Shown here in pieces: positions 10,105 through 18,821 of a stretch of DNA of 64,000 bases. The position numbers were made by a program, and so were the translations under genes. The DNA is from CALNYS01 sp942490855 (lineage in GTDB: Bacteria; Planctomycetota; Phycisphaerae; Phycisphaerales; UBA1924), in NCBI GenBank assembly GCA_942490855.1, contig CALNYS010000004.1, positions 744,001 to 808,000 of the forward strand, written 5' to 3'. A model generated the notes under the pieces. The model searched no databases and was not told where the DNA came from. It saw only the letters and a program-made list of their open reading frames with translations. Position 1 is the first letter of the stretch; every line of letters starts with the position of its first letter.

Positions 10105-11276
10105 TCGCCCTCAACCGCACACAGCACCAGCATCTCAATCCCTGTCGCCGTCGCGTCGTCGTTGAAGTCGAACTCGGGCGTGTGCAGCAGCGGGTACGTC
10201 TCGCCGGCGGGGCAGAGCCCCAGCGTGAAGAAGCACGCGCGGGCGCAGGCGCCGTAGAACGAGAAATCCTCGCCGCCCATCACCGGGCGGTCCAGCGGCA
10301 CGACGCGCTCCGCGCCCAGCGCGCCCGCGGCGATGCGGTGCACGCGATCGACGAGGCCCGTGTCGTTCACCGTGACCGGGTAGCCCTCGATGATCTCGAC
10401 TTCCGCCCGGCAGCCCATCGCCTGCGCGACGCCCTGCGCCGTTTCCGTGACGCGGCGCGCGGCCATCGCGCGGTTCTCGGCGGTGAGCGTGCGGATGGTG
10501 CCGGTGAGTTCGACGGCTTCCGGGATGATGTTGATCGCCGTCCCGCCGTGGAACGTGCCCACGGTGACGACGACCGAGTCGAGCGGGTCGGTGTTGCGCG
10601 AGACGATGCCCTGGAGCGCCGTGACGACGTGCGCCGCCGCGAGAATCGGGTCCACGCCCTGGTGGGGCATCGCGCCGTGCGCCTGCGAGCCGGTGATGGT
10701 GATGCGGAGCTCGTCGGTCGAGGCGAGCATCGGCCCCGGGATGCTGCCGACGCAGCCCAGCGGCGCGTCGGGCCAGCCGTGGAGCCCGAAGATCTCTTCG
10801 ACCTTCGGCCCGAGCAGGGAGCCGTCGAGCGCGCCGTCTTCGACCATGCGCTTGCCGCCGGCGCCGCCCTCTTCCGCGGGCTGGAAGACGAGCGTCACGG
10901 GGCGCGGGAGGTCGAGCTGCTTGAGGACGCGGGCGGCGCCGAGGAGCATCGCGGTGTGCCCGTCGTGCCCGCACGCGTGCATGACGCCGGGCGTCTTCGA
11001 GGCGTAGGGCGCGCCGGTGCGCTCCTCGATGGGCAGCGCGTCCATGTCGGCGCGGAGCGCGACGGGGGCGGCGTTGCCTCCCGGGATGTGCCCGAGCACG
11101 CCGGTGCCGCCGGCGAGGTCGCCCACGTGCTCGATCCCGAGCTCGGTCAGCTCGGCGCGCACGAGCTTCGCGGTCTCGTGTTCCTCGTAGCGCAGCTCGG
11201 GCGTCTGGTGGATGGTGCGGCGGAGCTCGATGGCGCGCGCCGCGGCGTCGGGGATGAGCGTGGCGAGATCGCTCAC
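10101..11276 (-). CDS. M20-family amidohydrolase (hippurate hydrolase/aminoacylase type)
   Basis: A 391-residue M20D-type metallohydrolase that would cleave N-acyl amino acids or related amides using two metal ions. Motifs in order: ALRADMDALPIEE, the metal-binding MHACGHDGHTAMLLG, FQPAEEGGAGG, the dimerisation insert with AHGAMPHQGVDP, and GGEDFSFY near the C-terminus. The start is a GTG at 11276 that overlaps the TGA of the upstream GH57 gene as GTGA, so the two are probably translationally coupled. The substrate is not clear from sequence; indole-3-acetyl, hippurate and N-acetyl amino acid hydrolases all share these motifs. Confidence 0.88.
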   Translation of the reverse strand: MSDLATLIPDAAARAIELRRTIHQTPELRYEEHETAKLVRAELTELGIEHVGDLAGGTGVLGHIPGGNAAPVALRADMDALPIEERTGAPYASKTPGVMHACGHDGHTAMLLGAARVLKQLDLPRPVTLVFQPAEEGGAGGKRMVEDGALDGSLLGPKVEEIFGLHGWPDAPLGCVGSIPGPMLASTDELRITITGSQAHGAMPHQGVDPILAAAHVVTALQGIVSRNTDPLDSVVVTVGTFHGGTAINIIPEAVELTGTIRTLTAENRAMAARRVTETAQGVAQAMGCRAEVEIIEGYPVTVNDTGLVDRVHRIAAGALGAERVVPLDRPVMGGEDFSFYGACARACFFTLGLCPAGETYPLLHTPEFDFNDDATATGIEMLVLCAVEGD

Positions 11277-12532
11277 GCGTCGAGCCGTTCGCGGACGTTG
11301 TCGAGGACGTTCATGAAGTTGATGTACGAGTCGTAGGGCGAGTCGTACGGGTTGAAGTACTTGTGGACGTCGCCGTCGGCGAAGTACTTCGTGCACATGT
11401 AGTAGAAGTGATCGCTCGTGGTGAGCTTGCGCCAGTCGCCCTCGATGTGCCCCGCGGCCTTGGCGTCCGCGGCGGCGCCGCTGGCGCGCAGCCGGGTGGT
11501 CTTCTCTTTGACGGCGTTCTCGATCTTGAAGATCTCGTGCAGGGCGCTCGACTGCATCGCGTTGCCCAGCCACGCGGAGAGGTCGCGTTCGGTGTCGGCC
11601 CAGCTCGTAAAGTGCGGCGCGTCGTACTCGCCCACTGGCGCGAACCGCTCGAGCGCCTCGCTGGGCGTGTTGAAGTGGTTCTGCCCGGGGTTGGCGTCGA
11701 AGATCGCGCCGGGCAGGGCGCGCAGGAACTCGAAGATCCCCGTGTCGGCCCACTGGTGCTCGCCCAGCGTCTCGTAGTCCATGAAGAGGTTGCAGAGGTA
11801 GCCGTCGCCGTTGATGTCGTTCACCCAGCGCGCGAACTTCTCTGCAGACAGCGGCCACTCGGGCCAGCCCTGGTTGCCGAAGCGGAACGCGATGTCGTCG
11901 CTGAGGCGGTGGTTCTTGAGCAGCAGCCCGAAGGGTTCCTCGCGACCGACGACGCCGCCCGGCGTGTTGTAGACGTACGCGGGGGAGCGCCCGTCGAGCA
12001 GCCAGTCCACGCCCTCGCAGCACATGCCGAGGTAGCGGGGCGAGCCGTCGGGGCGGCGCATCGAGCCGATCTCGCGGGCGAGGTCGTTGTTGAAGATCAG
12101 TTCCGTGTTGCGAAAGACCCGGGGGGTCTGCCCGAAGAGGTCCCGCACGATCGCCTCGTGCTCATCGACCTGACGCCGGAACTCCTCGCGCGAGTAGAGG
12201 AAGCTCAGCGAGTGGTAGTAGGTCTCGCCGATGAACTCGCAGCACCCGGTGTCCGCGAGCTCCTTGAAGAGATCGATCACGTCGGGCGCCCACGCCTGGA
12301 GCTGCTCGAGCGCGACGCCTGTGATCGCGTACGACACCTTGAAGCGCCCCTCGTGCATCTTCACGAGGTCGCGGATCAGCGTGGTCGCCGGGCGGTAGCA
12401 CTTGTCGGCGACCTTCAGCAGGATCTTTTTGTTCTCGTCGTCGGCGAAGTACAGCGGCTCCTCGTCAAAGACGGAGTACTTCCGCAAGCGGAAGGGCTGG
12501 TGTACCTGAAAATAGAAGACGACAGAGGCCAT
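11273..12532 (-). CDS. Glycoside hydrolase family 57 (alpha-amylase/glucan-active)
   Basis: A 419-residue GH57 enzyme acting on alpha-glucans, by hydrolysis or glucan transfer. It shows the family's ordered motifs: HQP at residues 10-12, GETYYHSL, FRNTELIF (the region of the catalytic Glu) and LFMDYETLGEHQW (the region of the catalytic Asp). The length is close to the short bacterial GH57 proteins that lack C-terminal extensions. No signal peptide is visible, so it is probably cytoplasmic, perhaps in glycogen turnover. First gene of a pair with the M20 hydrolase (4-base overlap). The role of that pairing is unknown. Confidence 0.88.
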   Translation of the reverse strand: MASVVFYFQVHQPFRLRKYSVFDEEPLYFADDENKKILLKVADKCYRPATTLIRDLVKMHEGRFKVSYAITGVALEQLQAWAPDVIDLFKELADTGCCEFIGETYYHSLSFLYSREEFRRQVDEHEAIVRDLFGQTPRVFRNTELIFNNDLAREIGSMRRPDGSPRYLGMCCEGVDWLLDGRSPAYVYNTPGGVVGREEPFGLLLKNHRLSDDIAFRFGNQGWPEWPLSAEKFARWVNDINGDGYLCNLFMDYETLGEHQWADTGIFEFLRALPGAIFDANPGQNHFNTPSEALERFAPVGEYDAPHFTSWADTERDLSAWLGNAMQSSALHEIFKIENAVKEKTTRLRASGAAADAKAAGHIEGDWRKLTTSDHFYYMCTKYFADGDVHKYFNPYDSPYDSYINFMNVLDNVRERLDA

Positions 12533-12617
12533 CGAACGGTTCTCCCGGGCGCGTCAGGATAGTCGCTCGGCGCGCACGAGGCTTGACGACCGCTTCCCTC
12601 CCCGCGAGCCTGCCCGC

Positions 12618-13544
12618 ATGATCAAGCCCGCGCTCGCCCTGATGCTCTGCTCGCTCCTGACCGCCTGCGCCTCGACGCCTCGCGAGACGCCCGCCGACCG
12701 GACGCCCGAGCCCGTCGCCCAGCGCCCCGCCCCGCGGTATTTCGACGCCCAGACCGGCTCGCCGATCGCCCTCGGCGACGTCGCCCGGCGCGCGGCGGAC
12801 GCGGACCTCGTCGTCTTCGGCGAGCTGCACGGGCACCCCGTGGGCCTCGCCGCGGCCGCCGAGCTGTTCGAGGAAATCGCCCGCCTCCGCCCCGACACCG
12901 CGGCGCTCGGGCTCGAGTTCTACGAACGCGACGCGCAGACCGCCCTCGACGACTACCTGGCGAGCTACACCGACGAGGACGCGTTCCGCCTCGCGACCGG
13001 CAAGCCCGCCGAGAAGGACGACCACCGCCCGCTCATCGAGACCGCGCGGCGCGTCGGGCTGCCCGTGTGGGCGCTCAACGCCCCGCGCCGCTACGTCCGC
13101 CTCGCGCGCACCATCGGGTTCCACGCCTACGAGGCGATGACCGACGAGCAGCGCCGCCTCGTTCAGGCGCCCGAAGCGCTCACGACCGGGCGCTACGCCG
13201 ACGAGTTCTACGCTCTGATGGGCAACATGGGCGGGCACGGCGAGACCCCCGACGACGGCCCCTCCGATATGGCAGTCTCCTTCTTCCGCTCGCAAAACGT
13301 CTGGGACGCGACGATGGCCGACACCGCCGTCCGCGCCCTCGACGCCGGCGCCCGCCCCCTCGTCATCATCGTCGGGCGGTTCCACTCCGATTTCGAGGGC
13401 GGCCTCGTCGAACGCCTGCGCCAGCGCGCCCCCGGGGCGCGGGTGATGACGCTGAGCGTGCTGGAGCACGACGCCCCGTCAGACGAGGACCGCGGGCGCG
13501 CGGATGTGGTGGTTGGCGGGGTTGCCGCACAAGGCGCCAACTGA
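12618..13544 (+). CDS. ChaN-like lipoprotein (haem-binding uptake/Tiki superfamily)
   Basis: A 308-residue lipoprotein: the signal peptide ends LLTAC. The mature part shows the ChaN-type core LVVFGELHGHPVG, then LGLEFYERDAQ, and later RPLVIIVGRFHSDFEGG. In this family such Glu/His residues bind metal or haem, and ChaN of Campylobacter binds two haems; here that role is inferred only. It starts 85 bases from the divergent GH57 gene and ends one base before the stop of the next, opposite gene. Iron-related regulation is not visible in the short upstream region. Confidence 0.8.
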   Translation: MIKPALALMLCSLLTACASTPRETPADRTPEPVAQRPAPRYFDAQTGSPIALGDVARRAADADLVVFGELHGHPVGLAAAAELFEEIARLRPDTAALGLEFYERDAQTALDDYLASYTDEDAFRLATGKPAEKDDHRPLIETARRVGLPVWALNAPRRYVRLARTIGFHAYEAMTDEQRRLVQAPEALTTGRYADEFYALMGNMGGHGETPDDGPSDMAVSFFRSQNVWDATMADTAVRALDAGARPLVIIVGRFHSDFEGGLVERLRQRAPGARVMTLSVLEHDAPSDEDRGRADVVVGGVAAQGAN

Positions 13545-13545
13545 C

Positions 13546-14286
13546 TCAGGGGGACGGCGCCTCGTGAAATTTGATCTCGAGCTGGCGGATTTTCGCTTCG
13601 ATCTCCTCCTCGTGTTTCATCAGACCGAGTAGCGGGCCGGATTCCATTTCGTCGTTCTTCATAATCATTTCGCAGGACTCATCGCTCCACGTCCACTGAC
13701 CGAAACTATCCCGGAGTTCGAGGAGCCCGTTGCGTATACAACGGGCTCGATCTGCGATGAGAGCCCAGTAGCGCACCACGTCGTCGCGAAGATCTCCCCC
13801 GCTCTCTTTCAACGCAAACGCTCTCGCTTCTTCTGGCGCGTAGCCAGCGTCAACGAGGTCGTGCTCCATGAGCCCAGGCTGTCGCTCGACGTATTCGCTG
13901 AATTTCTGCGCGATGCCAACGTGGCGCTCGTAAGTAGAGAGGCGCGTATCAAGCACCCCGCGATCCCCGATACCGAGCCAGCGGTTCACGCCGGGGGGAC
14001 GGTCGGCGATACACGACAAGTGCACGAGAAACTGCATGTCTGTCGCTGCTGCTTGATACTTCGCGAAGATGAGATAGCGTCGTTTCTCCCGTCCTGTTGC
14101 CCGATCAGAAGCCGCTTCGAGCTCTGCGATGACTTGATCTTGAGCGGCTTTCGCCTCTTCGAGCAGTCCCCACACACCGTCGCTCGTATCTGGCATCTCG
14201 GCGCCGAGGTTCTCCTGGATGATCCGAAAAGCCTCGTCCTTGGCGGCCTGCACGTCGGCATCGATCGGGGAGTGGTCGTTACTCAT
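13546..14286 (-). CDS. Hypothetical protein, lower GC than neighbours
   Basis: A 246-residue acidic, mostly helical protein of no recognised family. The N-terminal half has long helices (AKAAQDQVIAELEAASDR) and the C-terminus ends in a coiled-coil-like stretch (KHEEEIEAKIRQLEIKF). No signal peptide or membrane segment. The third-position GC is clearly below that of flanking genes, which suggests recent acquisition or a weakly expressed gene. Coding is supported by a clean 740-base frame with the ATG at 14286 and by a stop placed one base from the ChaN-like gene. Function unknown. Confidence 0.65.
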   Translation of the reverse strand: MSNDHSPIDADVQAAKDEAFRIIQENLGAEMPDTSDGVWGLLEEAKAAQDQVIAELEAASDRATGREKRRYLIFAKYQAAATDMQFLVHLSCIADRPPGVNRWLGIGDRGVLDTRLSTYERHVGIAQKFSEYVERQPGLMEHDLVDAGYAPEEARAFALKESGGDLRDDVVRYWALIADRARCIRNGLLELRDSFGQWTWSDESCEMIMKNDEMESGPLLGLMKHEEEIEAKIRQLEIKFHEAPSP

Positions 14287-14340
14287 GTTGATCGCAAGAT
14301 AGCGAACGCGGTATGTGCGTCTACAGGCGGATCCGCAGTG

Positions 14341-15177
14341 TTAAAACAGCACCCGCACCCCCCCACGCACCCCCCACTCCCTTTCAAACCGGTCCTCCAC
14401 GTCCTGCATGATCGGCAGCTGCACGCTCACCTCCCACGCCCAGCCCGTCGCTTCCCACAGGAAACCCGGCGCGAGCATCACCTCCGCGTCGCCGCCCGTC
14501 TCGAACAGCCCGTTCACCTCGAGGATCGCGTACATCGAGACGTCCGTGTCGGGCCCCCACTCCTCGGGCGAGAGGCGGTAGAGCAGCGACGCGTCGGTGA
14601 AGAGCGCTTCGTCGGCGAAGTCGCCGGGCGTGACGCGGCTCGCGTCGCCCTCGCCCGACGTGTTGAGCTTGAACCGCGCGCTCGCGTTCCACGCCCAGCG
14701 CCCCTCGATCGTGCTCAGCGCGACGCCCACGAAGGGATCGACCGAACGGCTCGAGAACTCCGTGTCGCCCGACGGGAGCTCCGCGCCCGCGATCAGCACC
14801 GCACGGCTGGTGTTCACCCCCGTCCGGTCGTCCTGCCAGAAACGCCAGCGCAGCGCGAGCGACGGGTCGCCCACCCCCGCGTCGTCCTCGCCCGACCCGC
14901 CCTGATCCCACGAGCGGTAGACCGCCGGGAGCGACGCCTGCAGCGCGAGCGACCCCGAGAGGCCGTACGTCACGTTGGTCTCGAGGCGCAGGTCCGAAAG
15001 ATCAGACCGCACCCCGCTGGGGTCGCCCGAGTAGCGCGTGTACGTCGCGAGCTGGCGCACCGCGACCACGTTCTTGGACGGCTGGATCGCCGATTCGCCG
15101 TAGGGAGACTGCTGCGCGAGCGCCGCACCGGGCGTGAGCGCCGCGACGACGCCGACAAGAAAGAGAATCCGTCGCAT
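14341..15177 (-). CDS. Outer-membrane beta-barrel protein (phenol-MetA/transporter-like)
   Basis: A 278-residue protein with a signal peptide (VVAALTPGAALAQ) and alternating hydrophobic strands ending in a C-terminal aromatic (RGGVRVLF), the usual pattern of an outer membrane barrel. Segments such as ALQASLPAVYRSW, GDPSLALRWRFWQDD and AGAELPSGDTEF resemble the family annotated as transporter / MetA-pathway phenol degradation. The ATG at 15177 has AAGGGGG just upstream and lies ten bases after the HMA lipoprotein gene. The substrate is unknown; the context points to metal or small-molecule passage. Confidence 0.75.
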   Translation of the reverse strand: MRRILFLVGVVAALTPGAALAQQSPYGESAIQPSKNVVAVRQLATYTRYSGDPSGVRSDLSDLRLETNVTYGLSGSLALQASLPAVYRSWDQGGSGEDDAGVGDPSLALRWRFWQDDRTGVNTSRAVLIAGAELPSGDTEFSSRSVDPFVGVALSTIEGRWAWNASARFKLNTSGEGDASRVTPGDFADEALFTDASLLYRLSPEEWGPDTDVSMYAILEVNGLFETGGDAEVMLAPGFLWEATGWAWEVSVQLPIMQDVEDRFEREWGVRGGVRVLF

Positions 15178-15187
15178 CGCGACCCCC

Positions 15188-15520
15188 TTACTTCGCTCGG
15201 ATGGACTCGAGGGTGTACCCGCTGTCAACGATCGCCTGACGCAGCTGGCTCTCGCTGGGCGGGGCGTCGAAACCGCCGAACCGCACTGCGATCTCGCCGG
15301 TGCCGAGATCGACGTCGGCGCTCTGCACCCCGGGCAGGGCCATCAGCTGCTTGTCCACGTTGGTCGCGCAGAGCGGGCAGCTCATGCCCTTGACGACCAG
15401 CGTGACGCCCTCGGCGTCGCTCGCGTAGACGGCGGATTCAGTGGCAGCGGGGGCAGACGGGGTCGACGCGCAGCCGGCGAGCGCGAGGGCGCCGCCGGCG
15501 AGAAGAATGATCAGTCGCAT
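15188..15520 (-). CDS. Lipoprotein with heavy-metal-associated (HMA) domain
   Basis: A 110-residue protein: lipoprotein signal ending LALAGC, a 20-residue Ala/Ser/Thr-rich linker, then a single HMA fold (TLVVKGMSCPLCATNVDKQL ... SADVDLGTGEIAVRF). The CPLC pair is the metal-binding CxxC. HMA domains usually sit in the cytoplasm on CopZ, MerP-like or P-type ATPase proteins; here the domain should be tethered to a membrane on the outer side. The ATG at 15520 has GGAGA upstream. Middle gene of a probable three-gene operon between a Cys-rich exported protein and a barrel. Copper or another soft metal is the likely ligand. Confidence 0.85.
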   Translation of the reverse strand: MRLIILLAGGALALAGCASTPSAPAATESAVYASDAEGVTLVVKGMSCPLCATNVDKQLMALPGVQSADVDLGTGEIAVRFGGFDAPPSESQLRQAIVDSGYTLESIRAK

Positions 15521-15621
15521 GGGAAGTCTCCGCCGCGCAGCGACGCCGCGCGGGAGTGGTGAGTGGTGATGGGGGTTGAACGTGCGGGATCGGCGCGCAG
15601 CGGGGGCGCGGGTCGATCCGT

Positions 15622-15984
15622 CTACGTTCGCCACACACACAGGAGACGTGACGCTTCGAGCGCCCCGTGGCTCGTCAGCGGGGCGATGACCCAAGCGCCG
15701 CGGCGCTCGGGTTCCATCGCATCGCGCAAGCCGAACGCCGGAGCCGCGTGCTCAGCCGGCGGAGCGATCTCCGCGCGGGGCGTCGGCGACGCGGGCTCGC
15801 GCGACGGGTCGGGCGCTTCGTCGGGCGCTTCCGCGACGCAACCGCACGAGCCGGGCGCACCGCAGCAGCAGACGGCGCCGCAGGGGTCGCCCGCGGGCTC
15901 GATCGGCGCACGCTCCGCGCCGCTCACCCCCGCGAAGGGATGAAGCACGAGCAGGGCCACCAGCAGCATGCGGGCAAGGAGCAC
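15622..15984 (-). CDS. Small exported cysteine-rich protein
   Basis: A 120-residue protein with a signal peptide (ARMLLVALLVLHPFAGVSGA) and a tight cysteine cluster C35, C39, C40, C41, C47, C49. A Pro/Ala/Glu-rich tail follows with one more cysteine near the end. Similar small secreted proteins with cysteine knots occur in metal-resistance loci, and the next gene downstream is the HMA lipoprotein. The start may be ATG 15984 or ATG 15969. No known family recognised; metal binding is inference. Confidence 0.6.
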   Translation of the reverse strand: MLLARMLLVALLVLHPFAGVSGAERAPIEPAGDPCGAVCCCGAPGSCGCVAEAPDEAPDPSREPASPTPRAEIAPPAEHAAPAFGLRDAMEPERRGAWVIAPLTSHGALEASRLLCVWRT

Positions 15985-16026
15985 GAAGGGAGTATCCCAC
16001 CCGCAGGGGGTCCGGACAAGAGGGAA

Positions 16027-17403
16027 TCAGAAGAGGAGCAGGCACGCCGCGAGCCACGCGCCCGCGACAACCATCAGCACCGCGGTGTACCCCACGATGT
16101 CCCGCGCCCGCACGCCGGTGATCGCCAGCAGCGGGAGCGCCCAGAAGGGCTGGAGCATGTTCGTGAGCTGATCGCCGTACGCGACCGCCATGATCATCTT
16201 CGGGATCGGCACGCCCGCGTTCTGCGCCGCTTCCACGGCGATCGGCCCCTGCACCGCCCACTGCCCGCCGCCGGAGGGGATGAACAGGTTGACGACTCCC
16301 GCCGAGAAGAACGTCGCGAGCGGGAGCGTGCGCGCATCGGCGAGGTCGGAGAGCGCGCCCGCGAGCTGGGCGGTCAGACCGCTCTGGTGCATCATCCCCA
16401 TGATCCCGGCGTAGAGCGGGAACTGGAGCATGATGCCCGCGCACCCGCGCGCCGCGTCGTCCACCGCGCGCACGTAGCGCGCCGGCGTCCCGTGCAGGAT
16501 CAGCCCCAGCATCAGCATCGTGAGGTTGACGGTGTTGGGGTCCAGCGTGCGCACGCCGCTGGGGGCGCCGCCGCCGGGGAAGTAGAACCGCAGCGCCCAC
16601 GCGCCCAGCAGCGCCACGAGCAGGAGCGTGACGATCGGCGTGTCCTCGAGCATCCGCGGCAGGAACGCCTTGGTTTCCACGGTCTCTACGGTCTTGGCGC
16701 GGGCGGGTACGAACGAGCTGATGGGCTCGCGCTTCGCGTCGCTCGTGGGCGTCAGCAGCGCCATCACCAGCGGCGCCAGCAGGAGCAGCCCGCCCGTCGC
16801 AACAAGGTTCATCGGCGACAGCACCGTCGATCCGAGCCCGATGGGAGCCAGCCCGACGCTCGGCGGGAAGACGTCGGCGATCTGCGCTGCGCTGGTCACT
16901 TTGAGCGGCGCGGTGCCGGAGAACCCGCCGTGCCAGACCAGCAGCCCGACGTACCCCGCCGCCGCGAGCAGCGGGTAGTGCGCGCGCACGCCGCGGGCCT
17001 CGAGGGAGCGTCCCACGTCGCGCGCGATCAGCGCCCCGCCGACGAGCCCGAGACCCCAGTTCATGACGCCCAGGGACGCGGCGACGAACGCGACCATGGC
17101 CGCGCCCTGCGCGGGCGTCTTGGGCACGGCGCTCAGCGCCCCGAGCCCGCGTCGCACCGGAGGGCTGGCGGCCAGCGCGTGCCCCGTCACGAGGATCATG
17201 CACATCTGCATCGAGAACCCGAGGAACCGCCAGACCCCCTGGGAGGGGTGAGACCAGTACCCCACCACGTCGCCCGCGCCGGCGTCTGTGAGTCCGAGAA
17301 CAAGCAGGAAGGTCGCCCCGGTCAGCAGCACCGCGAACACGAAGGGGTCCGGGGCCGTGGCCCGGAAGACCGCGCTGATGCGTTCGCCGAGGGCCGAGAG
17401 CAT
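16027..17403 (-). CDS. AtoE-like short-chain fatty acid transporter
   Basis: A 458-residue polytopic membrane protein with about 11-12 helices, matching the AtoE (short-chain fatty acid transporter) family in length and motifs: APDPFVFAVLLTG near the start, VNLFIPSGGGQWAVQGPI, and GDQLTNMLQPFWALPLL near the end. The family imports acetoacetate or butyrate-like acids; the substrate is not proven here. It stands alone, divergent from a small membrane protein gene across 93 bases. The preceding operon on the same strand ends separately. Confidence 0.85.
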   Translation of the reverse strand: MLSALGERISAVFRATAPDPFVFAVLLTGATFLLVLGLTDAGAGDVVGYWSHPSQGVWRFLGFSMQMCMILVTGHALAASPPVRRGLGALSAVPKTPAQGAAMVAFVAASLGVMNWGLGLVGGALIARDVGRSLEARGVRAHYPLLAAAGYVGLLVWHGGFSGTAPLKVTSAAQIADVFPPSVGLAPIGLGSTVLSPMNLVATGGLLLLAPLVMALLTPTSDAKREPISSFVPARAKTVETVETKAFLPRMLEDTPIVTLLLVALLGAWALRFYFPGGGAPSGVRTLDPNTVNLTMLMLGLILHGTPARYVRAVDDAARGCAGIMLQFPLYAGIMGMMHQSGLTAQLAGALSDLADARTLPLATFFSAGVVNLFIPSGGGQWAVQGPIAVEAAQNAGVPIPKMIMAVAYGDQLTNMLQPFWALPLLAITGVRARDIVGYTAVLMVVAGAWLAACLLLF

Positions 17404-17496
17404 CCGGGGAGTCTAGCGGAGGGTGAAAGATCCTTGACCTCGCTCCGAATCAGACGATGCTGGGCGTACGGGACCACCGCCCTGAAAGGGAATGAC

Positions 17497-17853
17497 ATGC
17501 TCGCGACGATCGCTACCGCCCCCGCTCTCCTCGCCGACGCGGCGGAGCACGAGATGATCCTCAAGGTGATCGCACTGGGCGGCGGGCTCGCTCTCGCGGC
17601 GCTGTGGATCATGCTCAAGACCGTCCGCGACGTGAGCATCAAACGCTCGAACGAGCGCACCAAGCGGGAAATCGCCGCGTACGTCGCCGAGGGCTCGATC
17701 TCCCCGCAGGACGCGGCGGCGCTCCTCAACGCCGGCGATGACAGCGAGGTCGAGAAGATCACCTCCGCCGTCGCCGCGGGGATCATCTCCCCGGCCAAGG
17801 CGGAGAAGCTCATCGCGTCGCTCCGCGACGGCTGCCGGGCCGTGCCGAACTGA
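17497..17853 (+). CDS. Small single-helix membrane protein of unknown function
   Basis: A 118-residue protein that starts at ATG 17497 with AAAGGGA just upstream. One membrane helix lies at about 21-42 (KVIALGGGLALAALWIMLK). The cytoplasmic tail has two similar short helical repeats, REIAAYVAEGSISPQDAAALL and ITSAVAAGIISPAKAEKLIASL, each with a G-x-I-S-P turn, rather like SHOCT-type tails. The gene is 28 bases upstream of nfo on the same strand. No function can be given. Confidence 0.65.
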   Translation: MLATIATAPALLADAAEHEMILKVIALGGGLALAALWIMLKTVRDVSIKRSNERTKREIAAYVAEGSISPQDAAALLNAGDDSEVEKITSAVAAGIISPAKAEKLIASLRDGCRAVPN

Positions 17854-17881
17854 TCGCCCCGCGTCCGCGTAGGATGCGCGC

Positions 17882-18769
17882 ATGTTCGGATCCCATCTCT
17901 CTATCGCGGGCGGTCTGGTCAACGCGCTCACGGCCGCGGAAGGCCTCGGCCTCGACACCGTCCAGATCTTCACCAAGAACCAGCGCCAGTGGAAGACCAA
18001 GCCGCTCGACGACGCGGCCCGCGACGAGTGGCTCGCCAAGCTCGACGAGCTGTGCTGGCGCGATCGCACCGTCGCCCACGATTCCTACCTCATCAACCTC
18101 GCCTCGCCCAAGGACGACCTCTACGCGAAGTCCATCGCGATGATGAAGGAAGAGTTCGAGCGGGCCGCGGCGCTGGGCGTCCGCTACCTCGTCAGCCACC
18201 CCGGCGCGCACACCGGAAGCGGGCTCGAGGCGGGCCTCGAACGCATCGCCGACGCGTACCGCGTGATCTACGACGAGACCGCCGACTCCGACCTCGTGCT
18301 GTGCCTCGAGAACACGGCCGGCGGCGGCTCGACCATCGGGCGAACATTTGAAGAACTCGCGGACCTCCGGGCCCTGATCCTCGAGCGGGGCGTCCCCGCC
18401 GAGCGCGTCGGCTTCTGCATCGACTCCTGCCATGCGCTCGCGGGCGGGTACGACGTGACGAGCCGGGCCGCGGCCGAGGGCGTGCTCGACGAGCTCGACC
18501 GCGTCTGCGGCATCGAGAACGTGCGTGTGCTGCACCTCAACGACTCCAAGGGCGCCCTCGACAGCCGCGTGGACCGCCACGAGCACATCGGCGAGGGCGA
18601 GGTCGGGCTCGACGGGTTCGCGGCTTTCGTGAACCGAGCGGAGCTGGCGTCGGTACCGAAGATCATGGAGACCCCAAAGGGCGAGGACGAGGAGGGCGTG
18701 CCCTTCGACACCCACAACCTGGGACGCCTCCGGGGCTTGCTTGATCCGCAAACCGCCCGGTCCGCCTGA
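17882..18769 (+). CDS. nfo: Endonuclease IV (deoxyribonuclease IV)
   Basis: AP endonuclease of base-excision repair, cutting the DNA backbone 5' of abasic sites with three zinc ions. The 295-residue length is typical. It shows the family's signatures: MFGSHLSIAGG at the start, YLVSHPGAHTGSG, VLCLENTAGGG, GFCIDSCHALAGGYD, LHLNDSKGALDSRVDRHEHIG and IMETPKGED. These supply the His/Asp/Glu metal ligands. It may be co-transcribed with the small membrane protein upstream; the TPR gene follows after 52 bases. Confidence 0.95.
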   Translation: MFGSHLSIAGGLVNALTAAEGLGLDTVQIFTKNQRQWKTKPLDDAARDEWLAKLDELCWRDRTVAHDSYLINLASPKDDLYAKSIAMMKEEFERAAALGVRYLVSHPGAHTGSGLEAGLERIADAYRVIYDETADSDLVLCLENTAGGGSTIGRTFEELADLRALILERGVPAERVGFCIDSCHALAGGYDVTSRAAAEGVLDELDRVCGIENVRVLHLNDSKGALDSRVDRHEHIGEGEVGLDGFAAFVNRAELASVPKIMETPKGEDEEGVPFDTHNLGRLRGLLDPQTARSA

Positions 18770-18821
18770 GCGCGGGCGGGTCCGGGAACCGATACAAGCC
18801 CCCGCGGAGGGGCCAATTCCC

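Noticed and set aside
15667..17853. 728-codon plus-strand frame over the AtoE-like gene
   Set aside because: It is a shadow of the minus-strand transporter; only its last 118 codons (17497-17853) are a plausible gene.
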